From NCBI RefSeq assembly GCF_002288925.2, contig NW_022098000.1, positions 5,490,510 through 5,554,509 on the forward strand: a stretch of DNA of 64,000 nucleotides, read 5' to 3'. Both the position numbers and the translations under genes were made by a program. This document shows, one piece after another, positions 1 through 11,040 of the stretch. The first letter of the stretch is position 1, and every line of letters begins with the position of its first letter. Source of the DNA: Delphinapterus leucas (Eukaryota; Chordata; Mammalia; Artiodactyla; Monodontidae). A model generated the notes under the pieces. That model did no database searches, was not told where the DNA came from, and saw only the letters and a list, made by a program, of their open reading frames with translations.

Positions 1-2130
1 AACACGTGGGATGAGGACTCATTTGTAGCAGTTACTATTAAAAATCACTTTTTTAGGATCCATCATCAGATAGTATTAATGACTTAGTACAAGTGAGGAA
101 TGTATTTATGCCACGTGCTAGGTTGTAATCAGGAAAGATTCAATTATAGTTTCTGCTCTCAAGGAGTTAATAGGCTGAGACACAGAATAGTAAGTGATGA
201 ACCTTATACATAACCCCTAATAGTTTTGCATGCTGCTCTGTGCTTTCACTCTGCCAAGCCTTTTAACCAATTTGAGCTCATCTTCCCAACCACCCTAAGA
301 ATCGGGCTGCTGGGAAAACGGACAAAAGAAGCAAGTATCATTAAAAAACGTGAAATTTCATTTCTTCATTTCCATGTAATGGAAATGAACTTTGTAAACG
401 GACTTTGTAAACGAATCTGAAATAGTACCAGTTAAATAGAAGCTTAGGGGAAAGGAGTCCCTGGGCTCCACCGGCTGGGTGTTGGGTCACCCAACCTGCT
501 CCCTGCTCCTGCCAGCAGCCCAGCCCACCCCCAGGACCCGAGGCCAGTCTGCGCACTTCCCTTCCAATGGCCACAACCAGCAGTGTCAGTTTGAGCTTCT
601 GAGATGAGGGACAGAAGTTATGGGCGGGTCTGGAGTCCAAAAGGCAAGGAGCCACTGAAGCTTGCTTCCTAAGAGGGAAACTCAAAGTTCATGGCAAGCT
701 ATTTTTACCCCTGCTTGCCTTAAAGGAAACTTACTTCTTCCCAGAGAGTAACGTAGGCATGGAGAATCTGGCCCATGTAATGTGATCTCAAATTATATTA
801 AAATACTTTCAACTCATGAATGGCTTTGGGGCAGAAAGTTGTCAAATCATGAACAAATCCATGTGCCTCCTTGCTGTGGATGGTATAGTTTTGATCTTGC
901 TTCCCACAGAAATTTGAGCAATACACACTGAGACCCTGCCTCCAGTCCTTGGGATCCTCCAAAGCATGGGGCAGTGCCAGGACACCCAGTGCAAGTTCAT
1001 ACATCTTGGCTGAATTTATCACTGAGTCATAAACATAATTCATCCTGTGTCCTAATGTGAGAGGGGAATCAAAGACGGCAGCGTAGAGGATGTGTCTTCT
1101 GTTTCCGGGTTGGCAGGCAAAGAGTGAGAATGTTGCCTTGCCCTCTCCCTTCTTACCTTCCCCTCCCAGGGGCCCACCATCTGTTCTGGAATATCACCAT
1201 CCATGCAGGGTTACCCCGAGCAGGCCTTTTTAGACAGGGTTTTGTCATGAACTAAAAGTAGCGGTGATCCAAAAGAGAGATTAGAGATGAATTTACTCTT
1301 CATCCCTCCCCCCAGCCCAAGCAGTGCTTTACAGAAACACAATGCCTACTCAGATAGCTGAACATCCCCCAAAGTGCTGGTTACAAGCAAATCCATAACA
1401 CTAGTCTGTATCACCCTTTCAACCGGCGCGTGGACGTCACCCACCCACGAACACAACACGCCTCATTCGTGAAGTGTTTGTTGAGCTGCCTCCGTGGGCA
1501 GGTAATTGTTGGGGCACCGGATGAGTCAAATACAGACATTTCCCCACGAAACTTCCAAAACAACATGGGAAATAAAAGGTGCAATTATAATCCAGGCAGG
1601 AAGTGATGAAGTGCCAAAAGAAAGATACACACACAGGAATGGGGGTTCTTGCAAGAGACCAGTTCCTGTGTTTGGGAGGAGAGGGGGGTGCCTTTGAAGG
1701 CATTTGAGCCAGGCCGCGAGCAAGGGCAAGGTTTAGTCCTGCACAGTCAGGACCCGGCAGGGATTGGCAGAGGCATAAAGGCAGGGAATTGCGTGCACGC
1801 CCCGCGGAGATGGTGACAAGAGGGATCTGGATTCATCAGCATGAGGCAGAGTAAGAAGAGATCAGAGTTAGATTCCTGCCACGTCAGGAACTATGTAAAA
1901 TTACAGGCGACAATTGTAGACTCACTCCACGGGCAAGGCTTTTTGTGCCCAGCAGCAACGTTAGAGCTGCGTTTGCCGAAGTCTGAACCGACGTGTGCCC
2001 TCCTGGGAGGGGGCTGTGCGAACCGACCTCTGGGTGCTTCCCACGTGGAGCGGGGCTGCCTATTGCCTCCGGAGCACAGAGCAGGGCTGGAGGGGGAAGG
2101 GCGCCACCTGGCGAAGCACTGGATAAGCTC
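1..2130. other. Intergenic sequence, no gene seen
   Basis: No reading frame here looks protein-like and no splice-bounded exon was found. The stretch at about 100-215 weakly resembles the minus-strand 3' end of an L2 element (a 'ctgctctcaaggagttaata' type motif). The rest looks like unique or very old sequence. Confidence 0.6.
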
Positions 2131-2134
2131 CAAT

Positions 2135-2295
2135 CGCAACCGGTGCTGTAGCCCCGTTTGACAGGTGAGCAAACTGAGGCGTAGAGGGACTCCTTTGCCT
2201 AAGGCCATGTAGACCGTCAGAGATCAGAATCCGGACTGGAACCCGGATCCATCTGACTCCAAAGCTGCTATTCTCAAATAGTAGCAGCCTTGACA
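2135..2295 (-). repeat. MIR SINE fragment
   Basis: The sequence reads as the reverse complement of the MIR core. It has 'gacaggtgagcaaactgagg', then a degenerate form of the 'ggtcacacagctag' block and an 'aacccggatcc' segment. Strongly diverged, no TSD; family assignment is from memory of the consensus. Confidence 0.75.
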
Positions 2296-2534
2296 TCCTG
2301 CAGAAATGCAGCTGAGCTCTCCTGCCCCCTCTCCATTCAGCAACCTACCTTAGGTCCTAGTGGCAGAGAATCCAGCGTAGTGGAGGATGTTACTGTAAAA
2401 TGACAGGCTGGAGCCCAGGCTTCGTAAGGAAAAAAAAAGAGAGAGAGAGGGAGAACCCAGAAAGGTGCTGAGCATCTATTAAAAATAACCAGGGCTCCAG
2501 GGACTGGAAGATGAAAAAAGACATAACAGTACAT

Positions 2535-2765
2535 ATAATAATAGCATTTTGGTAAGTGCTAGTCAGTACCGAAACACTTTATGTATAAACAGATTATCAC
2601 AATTTTCACAGCAGCTCATTGAAGGGGATGTAGTTAATATCATCCATGGCCCAGAGAGATTGATTAACATGCGTAAGGTCACACAGCTAAGAGAGTGGCA
2701 AAGGCAGGATACAAATCCAGACCTTTCTGACTTCAGGGTCTGTGCACTGAACCTCCACAAACTGT
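2535..2765 (-). repeat. MIR SINE fragment
   Basis: Minus-strand MIR. It shows 'aaggtcacacagctaagaga' and a downstream 'ggatacaaatccagac' segment at the usual spacing. An old, diverged copy. Confidence 0.8.
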
Positions 2766-3284
2766 CCCTTTGAAAGATGTTAAGTAACCATAAGGAAAAG
2801 ACATAGACCCTCTAATAGAAAAGAAGACTCTAGGATTTTGTAGGTTTGTGCTTACCACAAAGTCATGTAGCCTGTGACTATCTAGAGATTATTTCTTCCA
2901 AGGTAACCATTCATTCTCTATGTCCAGTCAGTTTGCTTCCTTTAAATTTGCCTCTACCAACTTACCCCCAGCCTCCCCACCAGGACAGTATTGTAGGTTC
3001 TGGTCACTTCTTCTTCCCCCAGATCTCCCACGTCTGTCTGCCCCCTTCCTCTCACACCCGGAAACTAGCAGTTCTGCTTCTGTCACTTTTTGGCTGGCAA
3101 CAAAGGGATTGGGTTTCTTGAAGCAGGAATTTTAAGGCTACCCTCAGATGTGTCTCCCTTTTCTTCGATAACAGCATTTTTCTCCCAGTGGATTCAAAAC
3201 TACTTTTAACTTGGAAAATTTCATCTCTCACGGCATCTCTCTATCGTGGATCAGGATGGTTGACATTGTTTGGGGATTATGGTG

Positions 3285-3480
3285 AGCCAGGCGTAGCTCT
3301 TAGTTCTTTACCTGTATTAGCTCATTTAATCCACATGCATTACCTGATGGGATGATACTACTGTTAGTTCCAATTGTAGATAAGGAAAGTGGTTCAGAGA
3401 AGTTAACATATCTCTTGTTTCCTGGTTAGGTAACTGTTGGAAGCAGCAGAATCCGTGTTCTTGGATCCTAGAGTTGAGTT
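3285..3480 (-). repeat. MIR SINE fragment
   Basis: Contains 'ttagctcatttaatccacat' followed by 'agataaggaaagtggttcag', the order expected of a reversed MIR. Boundaries are approximate. Confidence 0.7.
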
Positions 3481-4370
3481 CCGGCTCATTTATGGTTTAC
3501 TAGTGTCCTGGTGAGACCAACGATGCTGAATATTAACGTGGTTCTAGGAACTCTAAGGTGATCGTTGGTAGCCCTAGTTCTTGAGGACATTCCAAAATGC
3601 GTGGAACCGCATTTAAATCACTGTAAAATCACATTTGTAGACCTGAAGGCATATAATCCACCTGCCAGGGCCACCATATTATATAGTGGAGGCAGGAAAA
3701 CCGACCCATATCACTTGCAGGCGTAAGCAGGCCAGCGTCCAAGCTGCCATGTTGCAAAATTACATTACTTGCAACAGTTGCCATGGACAGGCAGGGATTT
3801 GTGACTCCTAAACAGCACCTAAAATAGCAAGATCCACCAAGACACATGGTTCGGATTCTTTTTTTAAAAGAAAAAAAAAAATCTCTACATTCTTAACAAA
3901 TGGCCTTATCATATTTGGAATCAACTAAGATATTGACTAAACTAATAATGTTTTATTTTTACTTTGTTATGGACATAGGCAGAAAAAAATATCCATTCAG
4001 ATAAATAAGTTGATTTGCATACTCAAAAAGAACAATTAAGAGGAATTCCTTCAGGAATACCGAAAAAAGTTAACAGTCTCCCATGTGTGAAATCCTCTTT
4101 TATGCAAAGTCTAAATAATACTCTCCTAGTGCCCTCATCTGATTTTTTCTTTACAGTAAGTTCCTAGAAGTAGAACTATTGTGTCAAATGATATTAAGGG
4201 GCTTATCATACACTTGACCAAACTGTCATCCAGAAAGGTGTCCCCAGCTTCCTACAAGAGCCCTGATTTCCCACACTCTCACCCTGGCTGATATTATCCA
4301 GGTGGTTTTGAATTTTACCATCAGAAAGTATGTTCAGATTCTGCTGAATCTATTTTTCCTTACTTCTTGG
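3481..4370. other. Intergenic sequence, nothing recognised
   Basis: AT-rich in the second half. No convincing coding exon or repeat family was recognised on either strand. Confidence 0.5.
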
Positions 4371-4379
4371 GTTTGTGTT

Positions 4380-4810
4380 GCACAAAACCCAACCCCACCT
4401 ATCCTCTGGTCTTGTTTCACCCTCTAGGTCCTCATGCCCTGACCTCCAGCTTCACAGGCCCCCCTACAATCTCTGCACACGCTCTTCCCTCTTCCTGAAA
4501 CCTCTCTCCCTGAGCTCTGCCTGGGGGACTCCTACTCGGCCTTCAGCTCTCTGCTTAACCATCTCTTTCTCAGGAATGCCATCTCTGTTTCCCTAACTAG
4601 ATCAGACCCCCATGAAGCTCCCTTCAAAGCACCCCTCTCTGTTGAAACGTAATCTACTATGTGATTCACTTATTAAGGGTCTATCTCCACGACTAAATCG
4701 TAGCTCCATGAATGCAGGTATTTTTTAATGTTACCGATTGGATTCTTAGCCGAAGAGTGCCTAGGACATCCTAGACACCTAACAAGAATATTTGAACAAA
4801 TAAATCAATG
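4380..4810 (+). repeat. L2 LINE 3' end
   Basis: A C/T-rich stretch is followed by 'tagctccatgaatgcaggta', then a degraded 'cctagnacagtgcc' block and 'aatatttgaacaaataaatc'. This is the order at the 3' end of L2. An ancient copy with fuzzy edges; short open frames inside are not genes. Confidence 0.7.
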
Positions 4811-5399
4811 AATATTAAGAAATCAATAGAACTTGCCTTCAAGTTGCTATTGACTCAAAAAGAGAAGTAAATGCAAAAAACATTTTTATAATACGATGGA
4901 ATAAATATGCTACTATAGAAATATACAAAGTTCAGTTCAGAAGAGAGAAGGGGCAAGTGTCTAACTCTGGAGCAAACTGAGAAGGCATTATTGGTAAGGT
5001 CACCTGAGCTGAGACACAGAGGGTGAGCTCCTAAGAGAGAATGAGGGTGGGGTGAACATCAGGGACCAAGGAGGAGGCCCTGCAGAGACCCAGCCAGGGA
5101 GCCCTGGGAACTCACAGGCACTGAGGGAGGTTTTCGGAGTGAAGCGGAAGGGAATACTGGAAAATGACAGGGCGGGAGAGGTGACTGGAATTTTATTATG
5201 CAGTTTGCACAGGCAGAGAAGACACCACTAGAATCTGCATTTTAAAATCTTGCTTTTGCAAACTGGAGAAAGCATTGGGGTGGAACGGCGTCAGGCCGGA
5301 CTCAGAGAGACAGGGAAGAGGCTGTTGAAACTGTCCGGGAGATAGATTAGGGCCGGAGCCAAGGAAGTAGCCGCGGGTTGAAGATGAAGAGGTTGAGAC
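4811..5399. other. Purine-leaning intergenic sequence
   Basis: Only weak similarity to the reversed 3' region of L2, at about 4980-5170. No exon or RNA gene seen. Confidence 0.45.
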
Positions 5400-5437
5400 G
5401 GGGGTGAGGGGGGGTGGTGAGGGGGGGTGGGGGGGGG
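5400..5437 (+). repeat. G-rich tract, possible G-quadruplex
   Basis: Runs of 5, 7, 7 and 9 guanines occur within 38 bases, separated by short TGA, TGGTGA and T spacers. The pattern fits a quadruplex-forming motif on the + strand. It lies about 300 bases before the CpG island. Confidence 0.7.
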
Positions 5438-5749
5438 CCGACAGAATTTGCAGGGCTCCGTGTCAAACCGAAAGACAGGGTTCCTTGTTCAAGGGACAGT
5501 GCCAAGAAGTGCCGTGAAAAGTACAAGTGTTTTCCTTTCTTCCATAGCCCCCCACCTCCACCCCCAAACCTCTCTCAACTTAGGGTATTTTTTATTTGCT
5601 ATTTAATGCTTTTCCCAGTAAAGAAAAATTAAATTCTACATTACTACAATGAATTTTACCCCTCATCTTTATATTGTGCGACGCCAGTGTTAAGTACAAA
5701 TATCAGAGTTTTTAACTGCGGAATTACACACTTTGAATTTCGTGGCTCA

Positions 5750-6440
5750 TTCCGGAGGGTTCCTCCAGCAAGGCTGGAAGGAGGAAAGAGATTCCCGAGG
5801 CACGAATTGCCCTCGGGCGCTGCGGGGCTGAGACACGGGGTGCTTTTGATCCCGTCTGAGGGCCCCCGGGTTCCCAAGGTGCTGCTCCCGTCCAGGTGGG
5901 ATCTGGGGGAATCAAACCAGGCGTTTCCCTTCCCACCGCCTCCAGCCCCAAGCCCTGCGGGACAGGATCTCCCAAGGATCTTAAACCCGTGCCCGGAGGC
6001 GCTCCTCCGCTTGGGGAGGGGAGCGGGGGCGGGAGCGGGGAGATTGCTGCACAGAGAGCGTCCTCCTTTAGCCCCCCGCCCGCCGCACACGGCCCCAGCC
6101 CGGGATGGGAACCGCAGCCGCCTCGCCAACCTCCACCCGAACCCCCGCTCCAGACGGCACAGGGCCCACGTGTCTGATTCCGACGCTCCCGGAGAGCGTG
6201 GGAAATGCTGGGGGCCCCGGGGAGCAGGCGGAGAGCTCCCGGCGGGGAGGCGGGACCGCGGTGAACCCAGGCTCCGAGGCCCCTGGAGTCTGCTCCATCC
6301 CCCCGTTAGACTCCATCACAAAACACAGATTCAGACAAACTGGTTAAGACTTGCGAGACAACAGCTGCAGAGCGCTGAGCCCCAAGTACACGCTCCCCTG
6401 ACAGCCCGGCCCTGTCGGGTTGCAAAGCCGTGAAGCTGGC
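5750..6440. promoter_or_regulatory. CpG island with no assigned gene
   Basis: By hand count this block holds roughly 45-50 CpG dinucleotides in about 690 bases, against almost none in the flanks. It has a GC box (GGGGGCGGG at 6025-6033) inside a G-run cluster at 6013-6040. A long open frame (5687-6433, +) runs through it. Long frames are expected in GC-rich DNA because stop codons are AT-rich, and its alanine/arginine/proline-rich product is not recognisable. The island may be the promoter of an unannotated transcript or a distal regulatory CpG island. It lies about 20 kb upstream of the proposed KLHL31 first exon. Confidence 0.75.
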
Positions 6441-6983
6441 CCCAGGCAGAGACAAGAGATATTTAAGAGGTTAGAATAAGATGATGGGTTTCATTGTGCG
6501 TATGTTTTCTGGGAGGCATAAAGGAGAGGGGACCTTTCACAACCAATAGTTTTATGTCTAAGGTGACAGATACGGGGGTGCCATTAGCCCAGAGAGGGAA
6601 TGTAGAAAAGAGCAGGTGTGTTTCCACCTGTGGCTCCTTCACCGTGTAGCATTCTCCGCTTAACCTGTTCTCCCAGTAGATTTGCCTTGTCAGGGGGCAG
6701 TTGCCTTTAAAAGAAAAAAAGTTTCCCATACAATATGCAAGACTTGAGCATGTGAAAAATTCCATGGAAATCTCTTGGCCCAGAGAGTAAAAGAAAAATT
6801 AAACTATTCTTTAACTTTCCACTAAAATTTGGAGAATTTTCTAATGCTTTTATAAAGAAAGGAAAAAAATCTTGACTTCTATAATTTCCCTCTTCCCTCA
6901 AAATATTCAATAAGTGTGTGTTCCCATTTGATGCCTGGGTCATACTCTTAAGTAATGAATTGGCTGAAAGTAACATTCCCGTT
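6441..6983. other. AT-rich intergenic sequence
   Basis: Nothing recognised on either strand. GC content falls sharply after the CpG island. Confidence 0.5.
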
Positions 6984-6998
6984 AAAATATTTAGCATA

Positions 6999-7505
6999 AC
7001 TGTTTACAATAGCCAAGACATGGAAGCAACCTAAATGTTCATCAACAGATGAATGGATAAAGAATATAGTGGAATTATTACTCAGCCATATAAAAGAATG
7101 AAATAATACCATTTGCAGCAACATGAATGGACCTAGAGATTATCATACTAGGTGAAGTCAGTCAAAGACACATATCATATAATATCACTTATATGTGGAA
7201 TCTACAAAATGATACAAATGAACTTATTTAGAAAACAGAAACAGACTCAGACATAGAAAACAAACTTATGGTTACCAATGGTGAGAGGAGGGGGATAAAT
7301 TAGGAGTTTGGGATTAGCAGATACAAACTACTACATATAAAATAGGTAAACAACAAGGTCCTGCTGTATAGCACAGGGAACTATATTCACTATATTGTAA
7401 TAACCTATAAGGGAAAAGAATCTGAAGAAGAATCACTTTGCTGTACACCAGAAGCTAACACAACATTGTAAATCAACTATTTTTCAATAAAATAAGTAAA
7501 TAAAT
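6999..7505 (+). mobile_element. 5'-truncated L1 LINE, 3' end
   Basis: Contains the L1 ORF2 tail and 3' UTR landmarks 'aatagccaagacatggaagc', 'tggataaagaatatagtgga' and 'ttgtaaatcaactattttt', then a degenerate A-rich tail. It is flanked by the 15-bp TSD AAAATATTTAGCATA at 6984-6998 and 7506-7520. No intact protein. Confidence 0.92.
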
Positions 7506-7520
7506 AAAATATTTAGCATA

Positions 7521-8981
7521 GAAGTGTTGAGTTAAAACTTAAGGTAGAAGTTTTTTGAAGCTTTCTGTGTTTTCAAAAGCTTTCTGTGTCCAAAAGAAAG
7601 TGAAAGTGTCACTTATTCATTCAGCAAATATTTATATTGAGAACCTATAGTGTGCTAGGCTGGAGGTGCAGAGGAGAACAAATAACACACAGGCTGTTGT
7701 AGAACAAGATCATCCTAGTGGTAGAAGACCTCCAAAAACAGGTGAATACAAAAGCACGGTCATTTCTAGATGTATTTTCCTTGCCCTTGCCCTGGAATCA
7801 GCCGAATTCTTCAATGACCCCTGGTTCCTTTTCGTAGAAAATGGTATTTAGAATTCAGAGTCCTATCGCGAAGGTAATGGAGCATCCCTGCTCCCAGGGT
7901 CTCAGCAAACAGAACTCTAGCCGGTTATCTCCACACACGCATGCACACACACCCACGAATGCACAGCATCAGTGCCAATTCTAATCACACACCACAGGGT
8001 TCCTTCTGCTTTCCCCCCTTTTCATATTTATATCTCCCTTCACTGACAGTGAGAGGCCTGGCACCCACCATTCTTGATACATTTACTTATCGAAACGATC
8101 CCCTCCTTATAACCACGTTCTTACTGCCGCTGCCACCCCTTTCCCCGATGTTTGCTCCTTTCCTCCCACCCTGTTTCCACTCCCATGTCAGTCGCACGGG
8201 AGGGTGGGAGCTCCCCTCCCTCCACCTGTGCTCTGACAGTCTGCCCTGTGTGGACACCTCCCTCACTCTGCTTGGATGCGATACCCTGAGCCACGCTCTT
8301 CTACATCGTATGCCCTATTCCCTCCACTTGAGCCCTGATCCCCAGACCTTACTGCCCCTGCATAGACAGGCCTCCTGACCCCCACAGGCTGCCCCTCCAT
8401 GTGGACACCTCCTCACCGGGTTCCGGAGCCTGTGCTCTCATCTGTGTGGTCAAACAGGCCACAGAAGTCAGGAAGAAAGACCTCCAAGCTAGCGTGTGCC
8501 TTATTTAAGGGCCTGGGGCAGGAGAGGATGGATTCGTGGCAGCAGTCCTCCTGCCCTAAAGCTATCGTTACTCTCACTTTCCTCCTGCCCAGTTTATTGA
8601 AGACATTCATCTGTGAATTGAACTGGAATGTAATGTGCAGCAGGCATCATGGTCAGCCAGTGCAATGCGTTAGATGAAGTTCTATTGTCCTCGGAACATT
8701 TTTCCACCAAAATAAGCCAAGTCTTAGGATCTTGTATTGCTATTTTTCAGAAAGCTTCTCTGGGGTCAGGTTAACCCACAAAGAAATCAGGTACTACTTC
8801 AGTGGGTCCCTTGAAAGGGTTTTTCGTTGGTCTGTTTTTATTTATTTTTATCCAAATCCCACCCCCCCCACACACACAGCTTATTAGGTATGACAAATAA
8901 GTTAAAGAATAAGTCACTAAAGTAGACTGATGGATGCAACCCTGAGTAGTCTTCCTACCTTTCAAAGATCCTTTCATTTAA
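7521..8981. other. Intergenic sequence with weak L2 traces
   Basis: About 7610-7680 resembles reversed L2 3' sequence ('ttgagaacctatagtgtgct'). About 7960-8400 is C/T-rich and may be old L2. No credible exon. The short poly-C/CA stretch near 8860-8878 is simple sequence. Confidence 0.5.
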
Positions 8982-8993
8982 AGAGTTCTCCTT

Positions 8994-9205
8994 GGGCTTC
9001 CCTGGTGGTGCAGTGGTTGGGAGTCCGCCTGCCGATGCAGGGGACATGGGTTCGGGCCCCGGTCCGGGAAGATCCCACATGCCACGGAGCGGCTGGGCCC
9101 GTGAGCCATGGCCGCTTAGCCTGCGCGTCCGGAGCCTGTGCTCCGCAATGAGAGAGGCCACAACAGTGAGAGGCCCGCATACCGCAAAAAAAAAAAAAAA
9201 AAAAA
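8994..9205 (+). mobile_element. CHR SINE (tRNA-derived, cetacean type)
   Basis: Full-length copy beginning GGGCTTCCCTGGTGGTGCAG and ending in a run of about 20 A. It is flanked by TSD AAGAGTTCTCCTT (8981-8993 and 9204-9216). The low divergence and pure A-tail point to a fairly recent insertion. Confidence 0.95.
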
Positions 9206-9436
9206 GAGTTCTCCTTTTAATTACTTGCTACCCTCTGATTCCTCTCACTATATCCATCCTTGATATTAATGCCCTAACTTTTCCCATCAGCCTTGCTTTC
9301 CAACCCAATCCTGAATTTCCTTCCTAACTCAATAGCAAATTCTGGGATCCCGCCCAGGGACGAGAGTACTTGACCATCTTTAAGTCCCAGACACAATCCG
9401 TCACAGCCTGGAGTCCATGTAAAGAAGAAGAATGGC

Positions 9437-9497
9437 ATGTGTGTGCACAGGTATGCACACAGGTATGTGCACAGGTGTGCGTGCAGAGTGCACAGCA
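9437..9497 (+). repeat. 12-bp imperfect tandem repeat
   Basis: About four to five units of a CACAGGTATGTG-like 12-mer with point differences. Confidence 0.7.
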
Positions 9498-10424
9498 CAA
9501 GCCAACAAGCCAGCTCCCTCTTCTCGCCACGTCCTGGTCACTTTTCCGCCTGCACAGTCAAACCCTGAGCATGGCTTTCGGAGAAAGAGAAGATGACACA
9601 GATCTAGAAGCAACCCTATGGCTTTTTCTGCCACTTCTCCCATCAGAGATATTCTGCTCGGCACTGACCACAATTCAAGTTCACTATGTATTTGGTACCA
9701 CCCAAGACCCAATCAGATTCTGAGGGTTTGTGTCAGGGGATTCAAACTGACTGCCCCTGGGCTGAATCCAGCCCCATAAAAAGTTTACATTTGCCCAGAA
9801 GAGCATTTAAGAAGTGCCTGTGAATGTCTGCAGGTGGGGTCTGCCCTCCCTACCTGGCTCGATGCTCATCACGCTGTCTTACAAGGCAGCCTCCACACCC
9901 TTTCCACATCCTTTGCCTGCCATAGAGGCCCTGGCATAAACCCTGTACTCATGACTTCCACTGCCCATAATAATGACTGCTTTTCCCCACGCACGTATTT
10001 TCCTTTACTTGTTATTCCGGGATCTTGTTCCCTATCCCCGTTAAGAGGTCTTATAATATTTTCTTCCCAGGCTCTCCTTCCACCTTTCATCACACATTCC
10101 TTTTTACTGTTCACTCAGCCACAAAATTCAATTGTTTTGGAGCCTGGCTCCGTCCACAGGTTTTGTAGGGAGGGAGCCAGATAGTCATGAGACCTGGCTT
10201 TATTCTGGTCTCTGCCCCTGGTGAGCTGTGTGCTGTTGGGCAAATTGCCTTGGAAACTGCAACCCCCAGTCCCCCATCCCAACGTGAGGGGCAGGGAGGG
10301 CGTGGTCTCATTTTCCTGTCAACTTTCCCATGTTACATTTCTGTGATTTGCGGCTGGGCGCGAGGGGTGCAGTGCAGAGAGGTCACAGTCCAAATAGAAA
10401 GAAATGGCAAGGAAAAGTAGCATC
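9498..10424. other. Intergenic sequence with a MIR trace
   Basis: A plus-strand MIR core is recognisable at about 10185-10255 ('agctgtgtgctgttgggcaa'). Otherwise no exon or repeat could be assigned. Confidence 0.5.
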
Positions 10425-11040
10425 TGTTTCATTGACTCAACCATTATTAGTTGAGAATGAGTAGGCACTGGGCACACGGCAGTGAATAAGACAGACAAAG
10501 TCACTGCCTCAATTAGAGGGAGACGGTAAGCAAACGAAGAATGTTAGGTTGCAACAAAGCTATAAGGGAATAAAGCGAGGTCGCTCAGTAGAGTGACTGA
10601 GCAGCGACTTAGGCAGCGAGGGAGGGCATCTCTAAGGAGATGATGTTCAAGCTGTGAGCTGAGTGAGGAACCACGCGAGGAACAGTCAAGGCAGAGGGAA
10701 CGGCAGTGTGAAGGCTACGAGGCACGTTTGAGAATCTAAAGCATGCAGTGTGTCTGACATGTACTGCGCTGGGGGTAGAAGGTACAAGCAGAGGGGAGGG
10801 AGGGAGGCAGAGGTCAGATTGTGAAGGGCCCTGTGGGCTCTGATGAACTGGAGGGTGGTAAGCAGAGAAGTGGCCTGGGCTGCTGGTATGGCTATAAGTG
10901 GGGTGGAGAGGAAGCCAGGGAGGACTCCTGGTGATGGAGAAAGCAGGCGAATCTGGTTGTATTTTGGAGGTGGACCTGGCAGGACTTGCTGAGAGATTGT
11001 GAAGATGGAGGTGGGGAGTAGGAACCCAGGACCACCCTTG
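10425..11040 (-). repeat. L2 LINE 3' region
   Basis: Reads as reversed L2. It has 'cagtgaataagacagacaaa', then further on 'aaggcagagggaacggcagt' and 'gtgaagggccctgtgggctc', which are L2 landmarks in reverse order. Diverged. Confidence 0.75.

Noticed and set aside
5687..6433. A 248-codon open frame through the CpG island
   Set aside because: Long frames are expected at this GC content. The product is low-complexity Arg/Pro/Ala sequence with no domain, the overlapping frames on both strands are also long, and no splice context supports it.
8930..9180. Many 60-110 codon frames on both strands in this and similar segments (17.1, 20.9, 24.7, 29.5, 35.0, 47.8 and 48.3 kb)
   Set aside because: All are translations of the same CHR SINE in different frames and orientations.
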